DNA of 21,110 nucleotides from Porticoccus sp041581635 (GCA_041581635.1 JBFICW010000037.1:1-21110), one strand, 5' to 3'; counted from the first letter of the stretch, positions 7,854 to 15,283 are shown. Notes: generated by a model not told the origin, from the sequence alone. A program made the numbers and translations.

Positions 7854-10505
7854 ATGCGTTTTGATCGTTTTACCCACCATTTACAGAATGCTGTTTCAGA
7901 TGCCCAGTCGATGGCCGTGGGTAAGGACAACCCTGCCCTTGAGCCGGTACATGTGATTTTGGCATTGCTTGATCAGCAGGGTAGTTCCATTAGCCCCATG
8001 CTTAGCCAGGCAGGCTTTGATACTGCCGGATTAAAAGCCGAACTAAAAAAACTTTTGGAGAAGCTGCCGCAGGTTCAGTCGCCGACGGGTGAAATCAACT
8101 TGTCCCCAGAGTTGGGCAAGCTGTTCAATTTGGCTGATAAACAGGCGCAGAAACAGGGTGATCAGTATATTTCAAGCGAAGCTATTATGTTGGCAGCCTT
8201 TGAGGATAAAGGTGCTGTAGGTAAGGCATTGGCTAACTATGGTGACCGAGAAAAATTACAGGTTGTCGTAGACAAGATTCGTGGAGGAGAAGCCGTGACA
8301 GATCCAGAGGCGGAAGGTAATCGCCAAGCATTGGAAAAATATACCATTGACCTAACAGCGCGTGCTGCTGAAGGTAAGCTCGATCCGGTTATTGGTCGAG
8401 ATGATGAAATTCGCCGTACTATTCAGGTGTTACAGCGTCGGACCAAAAATAACCCTGTATTAATTGGTGAACCCGGGGTCGGAAAAACCGCCATTATCGA
8501 AGGGTTGGCCCAGCGTGTTGTGAATGGAGAGGTTCCAGAGGGGCTTAAAAACAAGCTGATTCTTTCACTGGATTTGGGTGCTCTGCTGGCGGGTGCCAAG
8601 TTTCGTGGTGATTTTGAGGAGCGGCTAAAGGCGGTTCTTAAAGAATTATCTAAACAGGAAGGCCAGATCATTCTGTTCATTGATGAGTTGCATACCATGG
8701 TTAGTGCCGGTAAGGCAGAGGGTGCAATGGATGCTGGAAATATGTTGAAACCGGCGCTGGCCCGAGGTGAGTTGCACTGTGTGGGTGCCACTACGCTGGA
8801 TGAATACCGGCAATATATTGAAAAAGATGCCGCTCTGGAACGGCGTTTCCAGAAGGTGCTTGTCGACGAGCCGAATGAAGAGGATACCATCGCCATTCTT
8901 CGTGGTTTAAAAGAACGTTACGAAGTGCACCACGGTGTAGATATTACGGATTCTGCAATCGTGGCCGCGGCCAAGTTGTCTCAGCGCTATATTGCGGATC
9001 GTCAGTTGCCTGACAAAGCTATTGACCTCGTGGATGAGGCCGCTAGTCGCATCCGCATGGAAATAGACTCGAAGCCCGAGGAAATGGATCGTCTTGAGCG
9101 GAGGCTTATTCAGTTGAAGATGGAGCGCGAGGCCGTTAAAAAAGAGGAAGACGAAGCCTCCAGAAAACGTTTGGAGAAATTAGAGTCAGATATCGAGGTT
9201 GTGGGTAAAGAATATGCCGATCTCGAAGAGATTTGGAAAGCGGAAAAAGCGACGTTGCAGGGTTCGGCTCAAATCAAAATAGAATTAGAACAGGCTAAAC
9301 TCGATATGGATACTGCCAGTCGTGCCGGTGATTTGGCAAAAATGTCTGAACTTCAGTATGGAAAAATTCCTGAACTTGAGAGGCAACTACTAGCAGCCGG
9401 AGAGGCAGATGTTACGGAGCATAAACTGTTGCGTAACAAGGTGACGGAAGAGGAAATTGCCGAGGTGGTGTCGAAATGGACGGGTATACCTGTTTCCAAA
9501 ATGCTTGAGGGTGAGCGTGAAAAGCTGCTTCGAATGGAAGATTCTCTGCACAAGCGAGTGATAGGTCAAAGTGAAGCGGTGGTCTCCGTATCAAATGCCG
9601 TTCGGCGCAGTCGTGCTGGCCTATCTGACCCCAATCGTCCGAATGGTTCATTCCTGTTTCTTGGGCCAACTGGTGTGGGTAAGACTGAATTGTGCAAAGC
9701 GCTTGCTGAATTTTTGTTTGATAGCGAAGAGGCGATGGTGCGTATTGATATGTCTGAGTTTATGGAGAAACACTCTGTTGCTCGTTTAGTGGGTGCGCCG
9801 CCTGGTTACGTGGGTTACGAAGAGGGTGGTTATCTTACCGAGGCGGTACGTCGCAGACCCTACTCCGTTCTGCTGTTGGACGAGGTAGAAAAAGCTCACC
9901 CCGATGTATTTAACATATTGTTGCAGGTGTTAGATGATGGTCGTCTCACTGATGGTCAGGGTCGCACGGTAGACTTTCGTAATACGGTGATTGTGATGAC
10001 CTCGAACCTTGGTTCAGATCGAATCCAGGGGCTTGTGGAGGATCACTCCTTTGATACCATCGACTTTGATGTTAATAAGGGCGATGCAGAGTTAGATGAT
10101 TCTACTGCCAACGAAAACCGTTATCAGGCGATGAAGGATGCGGTTATGGAAGTGGTTTCTGGTCATTTTCGGCCCGAATTTATTAATCGAATTGATGAGG
10201 TGGTGGTGTTCCACCCCTTGGCTAAGAGCCAGATTCGAGGTATTGCGGATATCCAGCTTGCGATGCTAAGAAAGCGCTTGGCTGAACGTGACCTTTCGTT
10301 GGAAATTTCAGACCCAATGATGGATATGATTTGTGATGCAGGTTTTGACCCGGTTTATGGTGCTCGGCCACTGAAAAGAGCGATACAGCAGTTGCTGGAA
10401 AACCCGCTGGCTCAGCAGGTGCTTGGCGGTGATTTTATTCCGGGTGATACCATTTTGGTTAATCTTGACGGTGATCGGGTAGTCTTTTCCACCGAGAAAC
10501 GTTAA
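7854..10505 (+). CDS. clpB: ATP-dependent disaggregase chaperone ClpB
   Basis: An 883-residue Hsp100 disaggregase, which pulls polypeptides out of aggregates together with DnaK/DnaJ/GrpE. The start is ATG 7854 (MRFDRFTHHLQNAVSDAQSMA, the family N-terminus), with GAGG six bases upstream; a TTG frame start at 7842 is rejected. Two Clp-N repeats occupy the first ~145 residues. NBD1 has Walker A GEPGVGKT at about 205-212. A long coiled-coil middle domain follows (about 405-525, rich in E/K/L). NBD2 has Walker A GPTGVGKT and Walker B VLLLDEVEKAH. The C-terminus keeps the usual GARPLKRAIQ motif. It is about 26 residues longer than E. coli ClpB (857), mainly because of an acidic insert at residues ~726-755 in NBD2. 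A sigma-32 promoter lies directly upstream. Confidence 0.96.
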   Translation: MRFDRFTHHLQNAVSDAQSMAVGKDNPALEPVHVILALLDQQGSSISPMLSQAGFDTAGLKAELKKLLEKLPQVQSPTGEINLSPELGKLFNLADKQAQKQGDQYISSEAIMLAAFEDKGAVGKALANYGDREKLQVVVDKIRGGEAVTDPEAEGNRQALEKYTIDLTARAAEGKLDPVIGRDDEIRRTIQVLQRRTKNNPVLIGEPGVGKTAIIEGLAQRVVNGEVPEGLKNKLILSLDLGALLAGAKFRGDFEERLKAVLKELSKQEGQIILFIDELHTMVSAGKAEGAMDAGNMLKPALARGELHCVGATTLDEYRQYIEKDAALERRFQKVLVDEPNEEDTIAILRGLKERYEVHHGVDITDSAIVAAAKLSQRYIADRQLPDKAIDLVDEAASRIRMEIDSKPEEMDRLERRLIQLKMEREAVKKEEDEASRKRLEKLESDIEVVGKEYADLEEIWKAEKATLQGSAQIKIELEQAKLDMDTASRAGDLAKMSELQYGKIPELERQLLAAGEADVTEHKLLRNKVTEEEIAEVVSKWTGIPVSKMLEGEREKLLRMEDSLHKRVIGQSEAVVSVSNAVRRSRAGLSDPNRPNGSFLFLGPTGVGKTELCKALAEFLFDSEEAMVRIDMSEFMEKHSVARLVGAPPGYVGYEEGGYLTEAVRRRPYSVLLLDEVEKAHPDVFNILLQVLDDGRLTDGQGRTVDFRNTVIVMTSNLGSDRIQGLVEDHSFDTIDFDVNKGDAELDDSTANENRYQAMKDAVMEVVSGHFRPEFINRIDEVVVFHPLAKSQIRGIADIQLAMLRKRLAERDLSLEISDPMMDMICDAGFDPVYGARPLKRAIQQLLENPLAQQVLGGDFIPGDTILVNLDGDRVVFSTEKR

Positions 10506-10527
10506 ACAAGTATGGCGGGAAAAAGCG

Positions 10528-10869
10528 ATGGTTCAATCAATGAAGGGGTGCATAGCAGGAAGCGCTCCAGAAGTAGACGGTGATCCAAACAATGATGCTC
10601 TAAATAAAAAATATGTTGAGCTGCTAGACAGCCTTTTAAATGACAAAAAGGACGTGGCGATTAAGAAACATCCCGAATTGATTTCTGCATACAAAGCCTT
10701 GGAGGTTTACGAGATTTATTTTTTGGCGGGCGGTGACTGGGATGAAGTGGGAGCTATCGAGTTCAAGAAGAAAATGGCTAAGACAATCGTCGGTAAGCTT
10801 GTAAAAGGAAATGCTTCAGCCAAACCCGAAACTCCGGTTGATCCAGAAGATAAGCGTAACGAGTCATAA
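10528..10869 (+). CDS. Small hypothetical protein, 113 residues, family not recognised
   Basis: I do not recognise this protein. From ATG 10528 it reads a variable N-terminus, then a probably helical core KKYVELLDSLLNDKKDVAIK, a HPELISAYKALEVYEIYFLAGGDWDE segment with conserved-looking aromatic and Gly-Gly-Asp residues, and a charged tail rich in Pro, Glu and Lys. There is no signal peptide or membrane segment, so it is probably cytoplasmic. It starts 22 bp after clpB. The start is uncertain: GGGA lies seven bases before ATG 10528. A different frame opens at ATG 10512 and encodes a basic stretch (HSRKRSRSRR) before a stop at 10581-10583. A single +1 shift there would join the two, so the 5' end may be frameshifted or mis-started. 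Read-through from the clpB promoter is possible, as no terminator was seen after clpB. Confidence 0.6.
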   Translation: MVQSMKGCIAGSAPEVDGDPNNDALNKKYVELLDSLLNDKKDVAIKKHPELISAYKALEVYEIYFLAGGDWDEVGAIEFKKKMAKTIVGKLVKGNASAKPETPVDPEDKRNES

Positions 10870-10888
10870 TGTAAGTGCGGCATGACTA

Positions 10889-10979
10889 CATTCGGCTTCG
10901 GATGGGTGGTTTAGATGTAGAAGTTCAGATTAGATCTGAACTTCTACATCTTATTGAGGGAAGGCAGTTGTTTTCCCTC
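10889..10979. repeat. Cluster of three hairpins between convergent genes, including an 18-bp perfect inverted repeat
   Basis: Three inverted repeats follow one another. CATTCG-GCTT-CGGATG lies at 10889-10904 (one G-U pair). An 18-bp perfect stem with the loop TAG lies at 10913-10951. GAGGGAA-N10-TTCCCTC lies at 10956-10979 (7 bp perfect). They fill the space between the stops of the unknown gene (+) and the DUF4124 gene (-). None has a T-run directly after it in either direction, so they are not textbook intrinsic terminators, although they may end or stabilise the converging transcripts. Confidence 0.75.
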
Positions 10980-11030
10980 TCTTCGTTCAGCTTGTGTAGA
11001 TACAATCTTTCAAACTTTGGTCTAATGTTC

Positions 11031-11489
11031 TTATTGACAGTATTTTTGAACGTCTTCTTTGGATTTTTTACTCCACTCTGTGTGTTCGTCGGGCGTTAGG
11101 TAGCGTTCTTCACCTTTTTCTTTATCCATGTAACGAATTCTTGGACGATTGGTCAGGGCTTCTAGATTTTTTCTTGCTCGTTCACATTCTTGTTTTTTCT
11201 GAGCTGCTTCGGCCGCGATGATCTCAGGTGATTTTTTTAAAGGCTGTTCCTTGGGAGTCTCAGCAGTATCACTTTCACTCTGTCCTTTGTCTGATGCATA
11301 TTCATTTGATTGTGGCGAAGACTTGGGCACCTTAATTTTTAGCGTTTCGGCTTTTATCTCAAGAGGCGGTTTTTCTGAATAATGCCAGGACCCATTATCA
11401 TCCTGCCATTTGTAGACCTTCCCAGCATACGTTGCCATACTGGCCATAAGCGCAAAGACGGTAAGCATTGCCAAGTAAAGATGTTTCAT
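11031..11489 (-). CDS. DUF4124 domain-containing secreted protein
   Basis: A 152-residue protein. The start at 11489 gives a clean signal peptide (MKHLYLAMLTVFALMASMATYAG, cut after about residue 21-23); the longer frame from 11567 places 26 unrelated residues in front of it and is rejected. The mature N-terminus, KVYKWQDDNGSWHYSEKPP, is the DUF4124 signature, a short beta-rich module common in gammaproteobacterial periplasmic proteins of unknown function. A charged low-complexity linker with many Ser, Glu and Lys follows. The C-terminal helical region contains two cysteines (KKQECERARKNLE and the final KYCQ) that could pair. It is convergent with the small unknown gene and divergent from the ilv operon. 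No specific role can be assigned. Confidence 0.85.
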   Translation of the reverse strand: MKHLYLAMLTVFALMASMATYAGKVYKWQDDNGSWHYSEKPPLEIKAETLKIKVPKSSPQSNEYASDKGQSESDTAETPKEQPLKKSPEIIAAEAAQKKQECERARKNLEALTNRPRIRYMDKEKGEERYLTPDEHTEWSKKSKEDVQKYCQ

Positions 11490-11605
11490 ACCCTTGAACC
11501 TGTGTAAAACATTGATTGTTTGTATCATAGCGGAAGTAAGGCCCGGATGTTGAGTGCTTGGTAGCAAAAAATTGTAGTGCGCTATGATTTGAAAGGGCTG
11601 AAAGC

Positions 11606-11634
11606 TTGACTTTGTGGCAATAAATTCATAGAGT
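11606..11634 (+). promoter_or_regulatory. Putative sigma-70 promoter of the ilvI-ilvH-ilvC operon
   Basis: TTGACT (11606-11611), a 17-base spacer, then TAGAGT (11629-11634) match the consensus 5/6 and 4/6 with ideal spacing. The predicted start near 11641 lies just before the hairpin-rich leader and leaves about 237 nt before ilvI. The bases after the -10 are GC-rich (CCTCGCC), a feature often seen at growth-rate-controlled promoters. Called by eye only. Confidence 0.55.
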
Positions 11635-11640
11635 CCTCGC

Positions 11641-11877
11641 CTTCGGCGGGTATCTCCTATTACTCGCGCGCTGGTTTCTTACCAGCTTGCCAAGTGAGCG
11701 TAAACAGCGTTTGCTGGGCATCCAGAACAGGCTTGTTTACCAACGGGCCTGACGCGCCGACTACCAATATCGGCTGCGGTGTTGCATTAGCATACCTGTG
11801 ATGTCACAGCGATCATGGTTTATTTCCCTTGTGGGCTGGATCGGCGTTGTGGTGTTTGTTTTTTGAGGGTTTGCACA
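11641..11877 (+). promoter_or_regulatory. Structured 5' leader of ilvI (candidate cis-regulatory RNA / attenuator)
   Basis: The stretch 11490-11877 has no ordinary gene; its 3' part is dense in inverted repeats. I see GCTGGT-N5-ACCAGC (11670-11686); CAGGCTTGTT-TACC-AACGGGCCTG (11728-11751, 10 bp with two G-U pairs); CGCGCCGA-N9-TCGGC-T-GCG (11753-11778, 8 bp with one bulge); and CTGTG-ATGT-CACAG (11796-11809). CACAG can instead join the next nine-pair stem, CACAgCGATC (11805-11814) with GATCGgcgtTGTG (11839-11851). A T-rich tract ending in six T's (11859-11864) and the ilvI ribosome-binding site GAGGG (11865-11869) follow. CCCTT at 11826-11830 can also pair with GAGGG. This is the layout of an attenuator or riboregulator. 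I recall that an RNA motif called ilvB-OMG has been described upstream of ilvB in oligotrophic marine gammaproteobacteria; whether this is a member is untested. Confidence 0.55.
11801..11866 (+). CDS. Putative ilv leader peptide (21 codons, rich in Val/Ile/Leu)
   Basis: ATG 11801 opens a 21-codon frame starting MSQRSWFISLVG and ending GVVVFVF before TGA 11864-11866. It has five Val, two Ile and one Leu codons, plus four Phe and two Trp. This resembles enterobacterial ilv leader peptides (for example the RVISLVVISVVV run of E. coli IlvL). The stop overlaps the first bases of the ilvI ribosome-binding site GAGGG, so translation of this frame could directly affect ilvI initiation. Against it: I see no good ribosome-binding site before the ATG, which lies in the loop of a hairpin, and a hydrophobic 21-mer could arise by chance. 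It is also compatible with a small membrane peptide. Confidence 0.45.
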   Translation: MSQRSWFISLVGWIGVVVFVF

Positions 11878-13614
11878 GTGGAACTTTTGTCTGGCGGTGA
11901 TATCGTCGTTCGTGCGCTCAAAGATGCAGGTGTTAAGCATATCTGGGGTTATCCTGGTGGTGCGGCATTGCATATTTATGATGCGTTGTTTAAACAGCAG
12001 GATGTTCAACATATTCTTGTTCGTCATGAGCAGGCTGCCGTTCATGCGGCTGATGGTCACTCACGTTCCACCGGTGAAGTCGGTGCGGTACTGGTTACTT
12101 CCGGGCCAGGCGCCACCAATGCCATTACTGGTATTGCGACGGCGTACATGGATTCTATTCCCATGGTCGTGATTTCCGGTCAGGTACCCCGTGAAAAAAT
12201 TGGTGGAGATGCTTTTCAGGAAACCGATATGGTAGGTATTTCCAGACCTATCGTTAAGCACAGTTTTCTGGTTACAGACGCGAAAGATATTGCCACTGTT
12301 ATTGCCAAGGCATTTTATATTGCGGGAACGGGGCGTCCTGGCCCTGTTGTGGTTGATATTCCAAAGGATGTCACAGACCCGAATCATCGTGTGCCCTACG
12401 AGTACCCGGAAAAGATTAAGATTCGCTCTTATCAGCCCACGACCAAGGGACATTCTGGCCAAATTAAGCGTGCGATAAAGACATTGTTGGCTGCCAAACG
12501 TCCGGTTATTTATAGCGGAGGTGGCGTGGTATTAGGTGATGCATCGTCACAGCTTACCGAGTTGGCGAAACTTTTAAATGTTCCTGTTACCAATACGTTG
12601 ATGGGACTTGGGGCATACCCTGGAACCGACCATCAGTTCTTGGGCATGCTGGGAATGCATGGTACCTATGAAGCAAATGCTGCCATGCATCATGCCGATG
12701 TGATCCTGGCTGTTGGCGCTCGATTTGATGACCGAGTGACCAATACACCCAATAAGTTTTGCCCCTCTGCAAAAATAATTCATATTGATGTGGATCCAAC
12801 TTCTATATCAAAAACAGTAGCGATAGACATACCGATCGTTGGTCCCTGTGATGCGGTATTACAGGAAATGATTGCCCAAGTAGAGAAGAGTAGCTCTCAG
12901 CTTGATGAGGCTGCGATTGCTGAATGGTGGACACAGATTGATGAATGGCGCGATCGTCATGGCATCTACACTCAGCCCCGTCATGCTCCCAGTGAAGGGA
13001 ATATTATCAAGCCACAAGATGTGATAAAGACTTTGTTTAAGGTGACAAACGGTGATGCTTATATTACCTCTGATGTTGGTCAGCATCAGATGTTTGCTGC
13101 GCAGTATTACTTGTTTGATAAGCCGCGTCGCTGGATCAATTCCGGTGGCCTGGGCACTATGGGGTTTGGTTTGCCAGCAGCAATGGGGGTTCAATTAGCC
13201 CATCCTGATGCAGCCGTAGCTTGTGTGACGGGTGAAGGAAGTATTCAAATGTGTATTCAGGAGCTTTCGACCTGCACACAATATGGTCTTCCCGTAAAAA
13301 TTATTAACCTTAACAACCAAGCCTTGGGCATGGTGCGTCAATGGCAGGACATGCAATACAGCAGTCGCTATTCATCTAGTCTCTATGAAGACTCTCTGCC
13401 TGATTTTGTTAAATTGGCAGAATCCTATGGCCACGTGGGCATCCGCGTGACCCACTTTGATGAGCTCGAAGAAAAAATGGCAGAGTGCTTTAGCCTGAAA
13501 GATCGAGTGGTGTTTATGGATATTTGTGTCGACCGTTCAGAGCACGTTTATCCCATGCATGTGGCCCCTGGCTCTATGCGTGATATGTGGTTGAGTAAAA
13601 CGGAGCGCACCTGA
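11878..13614 (+). CDS. ilvI: Acetolactate synthase (acetohydroxyacid synthase) large subunit
   Basis: A 578-residue ThDP-dependent enzyme that condenses pyruvate with pyruvate or 2-ketobutyrate, the first committed step to valine/leucine and isoleucine. I chose GTG 11878 because it yields the family N-terminus MELLSGGDIVVRAL and has GAGGG eight bases upstream; the longer frame from 11815 overlaps the leader. The catalytic Glu of the PYR domain is Glu51 (RHEQAAVHAADG). The central FAD-binding domain and the C-terminal ThDP domain follow (IQMCIQELSTCTQYGLPVKIINLNN). The ThDP motif reads GEGS rather than GDGS; from memory this Glu form is also present in Pseudomonas homologues. It overlaps ilvH by one base (TGATG). 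The pairing with ilvH supports IlvI over other paralogues. Confidence 0.95.
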   Translation: MELLSGGDIVVRALKDAGVKHIWGYPGGAALHIYDALFKQQDVQHILVRHEQAAVHAADGHSRSTGEVGAVLVTSGPGATNAITGIATAYMDSIPMVVISGQVPREKIGGDAFQETDMVGISRPIVKHSFLVTDAKDIATVIAKAFYIAGTGRPGPVVVDIPKDVTDPNHRVPYEYPEKIKIRSYQPTTKGHSGQIKRAIKTLLAAKRPVIYSGGGVVLGDASSQLTELAKLLNVPVTNTLMGLGAYPGTDHQFLGMLGMHGTYEANAAMHHADVILAVGARFDDRVTNTPNKFCPSAKIIHIDVDPTSISKTVAIDIPIVGPCDAVLQEMIAQVEKSSSQLDEAAIAEWWTQIDEWRDRHGIYTQPRHAPSEGNIIKPQDVIKTLFKVTNGDAYITSDVGQHQMFAAQYYLFDKPRRWINSGGLGTMGFGLPAAMGVQLAHPDAAVACVTGEGSIQMCIQELSTCTQYGLPVKIINLNNQALGMVRQWQDMQYSSRYSSSLYEDSLPDFVKLAESYGHVGIRVTHFDELEEKMAECFSLKDRVVFMDICVDRSEHVYPMHVAPGSMRDMWLSKTERT

Positions 13615-14105
13615 TGAGACGCATAATTTCAGTACTAATGGAAAACGAACCCGGTTCGCTGTCTCGGGTAGTGGGTTTGTTTTCACAGCGTGGCTATAAC
13701 ATTGATACGCTGACAGTAGCGCCGACAGAAGACCAAACGTTGTCTCGTTTGACCATGACAACCCATGGTAATGATCAGGTGATTGAGCAAATTACCAAAC
13801 ACTTGAATAAGCTGATTGATGTGGTCAAAGTCGTCGATTTGACAGAGGGCTCTCACATTGAACGCGAGCTGATGCTGCTTAAGGTGAGGGCAAGTGATGC
13901 CCAGCGTGCAGAGATAAAGCGTTGTGTCGACATTTTTCGCGGCCAGATTATTGATGTGAACACCAATGCCTATACAGTACAAATTGTAGGTAACAGTGAT
14001 AAACTCGATGCTTTTATTCAGGCTGTAGGTGACGCAGATATTCTTGAACTTGTCCGTTCGGGTGTGTCTGGTTTGGCCCGTGGTGAAAAATCACTCCGGC
14101 TTTAA
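13614..14105 (+). CDS. ilvH: Acetolactate synthase small (regulatory) subunit
   Basis: A 163-residue regulatory subunit, the same length as E. coli IlvH. The N-terminal ACT domain (about 2-78: MRRIISVLMENEPGSLSRVVGLFSQRGYNIDTLTV) binds valine for feedback inhibition and activates the large subunit. The C-terminal domain (about 80-163) contains the ELMLLKV strand and ends SGVSGLARGEKSLRL, typical of the family. The residues GSLSRV and RGYNI around the valine site look unchanged, so normal feedback control is likely. Its ATG overlaps the ilvI stop (TGATG), which suggests coupled translation and 1:1 expression. A 102-bp gap containing a hairpin separates it from ilvC. Confidence 0.96.
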   Translation: MRRIISVLMENEPGSLSRVVGLFSQRGYNIDTLTVAPTEDQTLSRLTMTTHGNDQVIEQITKHLNKLIDVVKVVDLTEGSHIERELMLLKVRASDAQRAEIKRCVDIFRGQIIDVNTNAYTVQIVGNSDKLDAFIQAVGDADILELVRSGVSGLARGEKSLRL

Positions 14106-14121
14106 TTTTAAAGGTGGGTCA

Positions 14122-14159
14122 TTTCGACGCAGATGTAACTTCTTGTTCTGGTGTCGAAA
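14122..14159 (+). other. Hairpin between ilvH and ilvC
   Basis: TTTCGACGC (14122-14130) pairs with GTGTCGAAA (14151-14159) over 9 bp (one G-U) with a 20-nt loop; AGA/TCT inside the loop can extend it. No T-run follows directly, so it is more likely an mRNA processing or stability element than a terminator. It starts 17 nt after the ilvH stop. Confidence 0.5.
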
Positions 14160-14207
14160 GATTCATTTGGTAACAGATTAATTTAGTTTTTAAATATAGG
14201 TGTAAAC

Positions 14208-15224
14208 ATGCAAGTTTCTTACGATAAAGATTGTGACCTCTCCATTATTCAAGGCATGAAGGTCTCCATTATTGGTTATGGTTCCCAGGGCCATGCTCAC
14301 GCTTTGAACCTGAAGGATTCTGGTGTAGACGTAACGGTTGGCCTGAGAGCGGGTTCAGCTTCAGCGGCAAAGGCCGAGGCTGCTGGCTTAGCTGTGAAAA
14401 ATGTACCTGAGGCTGTTGCTGGAGCTGATCTGGTGATGATCCTAACACCCGATGAATTTCAGTCTCAGCTGTACAAGTCTGAAATTGAGCCAAATCTTAA
14501 ACAGGGTGGCACGTTAGCTTTTGCACACGGTTTTGCTATCCACTACAACCAGGTTGTGCCTCGCGCAGACTTGGACGTTATTATGATTGCACCTAAAGCT
14601 CCCGGACACACTGTTCGCAGTGAGTTCACTAAAGGTGGTGGTATTCCTGACTTGGTAGCGATTTATCAAGATGCTTCAGGTAATGCAAAAAATGTGGCTA
14701 TGTCTTATGCCTGCGGTGTTGGTGGTGGACGTACTGGTATCATTGAAACAACCTTTAAAGACGAAACTGAAACGGACTTGTTCGGTGAGCAGGCTGTCCT
14801 TTGTGGCGGTACCGTCGAATTGGTAAAAGCAGGTTTTGAAACATTGGTTGAGGGTGGTTATGCCCCAGAAATGGCTTACTTCGAGTGCCTTCACGAATTG
14901 AAACTAATTGTGGATCTGATGTATGAGGGCGGTATAGCCAACATGAATTACTCTATCTCCAACAATGCGGAGTACGGTGAGTATGTTACTGGTCCTGAAA
15001 TCATCAATGACGAGTCTCGTGCTGCTATGCGCAATGCTCTGAAACGTATTCAGAATGGTGAATATGCCAAAATGTTCATCGCTGAGGGCGCGACTAATTA
15101 CCCATCAATGACAGCGTATCGCCGTAATAATGCAGCGCACCCTATTGAGCAGACCGGCACTAAGTTGCGTTCCATGATGCCGTGGATTGCAGCCAACAAG
15201 TTGGTTGATAAGGAAAAGAACTAA
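14208..15224 (+). CDS. ilvC: Ketol-acid reductoisomerase (NADP(+)), class I
   Basis: A 338-residue class I (short) KARI. It isomerises and reduces acetolactate and acetohydroxybutyrate, the second step towards valine and isoleucine, using NADPH and Mg2+. The Rossmann loop GYGSQGHAHALNLKDSG begins at residue 23. The knotted C-terminal domain carries the acidic metal ligands in ETETDLFGEQ and the ECLHELKLIVDLMYEGG helix. ACGVGGGRTGIIETTF is a strong family segment. AGGTG lies five bases before the ATG. E. coli IlvC is the long class II form (491 residues); the short form is the rule in Pseudomonas and relatives. It is the last gene before a strong terminator, so ilvI-ilvH-ilvC is likely one operon. 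Confidence 0.97.
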   Translation: MQVSYDKDCDLSIIQGMKVSIIGYGSQGHAHALNLKDSGVDVTVGLRAGSASAAKAEAAGLAVKNVPEAVAGADLVMILTPDEFQSQLYKSEIEPNLKQGGTLAFAHGFAIHYNQVVPRADLDVIMIAPKAPGHTVRSEFTKGGGIPDLVAIYQDASGNAKNVAMSYACGVGGGRTGIIETTFKDETETDLFGEQAVLCGGTVELVKAGFETLVEGGYAPEMAYFECLHELKLIVDLMYEGGIANMNYSISNNAEYGEYVTGPEIINDESRAAMRNALKRIQNGEYAKMFIAEGATNYPSMTAYRRNNAAHPIEQTGTKLRSMMPWIAANKLVDKEKN

Positions 15225-15256
15225 GTAATTGTATTTAATATAAATTACTTGTTAAG

Positions 15257-15283
15257 AAAACCGCGCTACGGCGCGGTTTTTTT
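15257..15283 (+). terminator. Intrinsic terminator of the ilv operon
   Basis: AAAA-CCGCGC-TACG-GCGCGG followed by seven T's is a strong GC stem with a tetraloop and U-tract, about 35 nt after the ilvC stop. It separates the ilv operon from pssA. Confidence 0.93.

Noticed and set aside
10875..11099. 74-codon open frame on + between the convergent genes
   Set aside because: It runs straight through the 18-bp inverted repeat and into the DUF4124 gene on the other strand; the translation looks random and no ribosome-binding site is seen.
11761..12060. 99-codon open frame on - overlapping the ilvI start
   Set aside because: Antisense shadow of ilvI and its leader; no protein-like features.
13201..13330. 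ThDP motif of IlvI reads GEGS instead of GDGS, suggesting an impaired enzyme
   Set aside because: Asp-to-Glu is conservative, the rest of the motif including NLNN is intact, and I recall the same form in Pseudomonas homologues; all other catalytic features are normal.
14167..14195. Possible promoter (TTGGTA-N17-TTAAAT) before ilvC
   Set aside because: The start site would fall about 6 bases before the ATG, leaving no room for the ribosome-binding site at 14198-14202.
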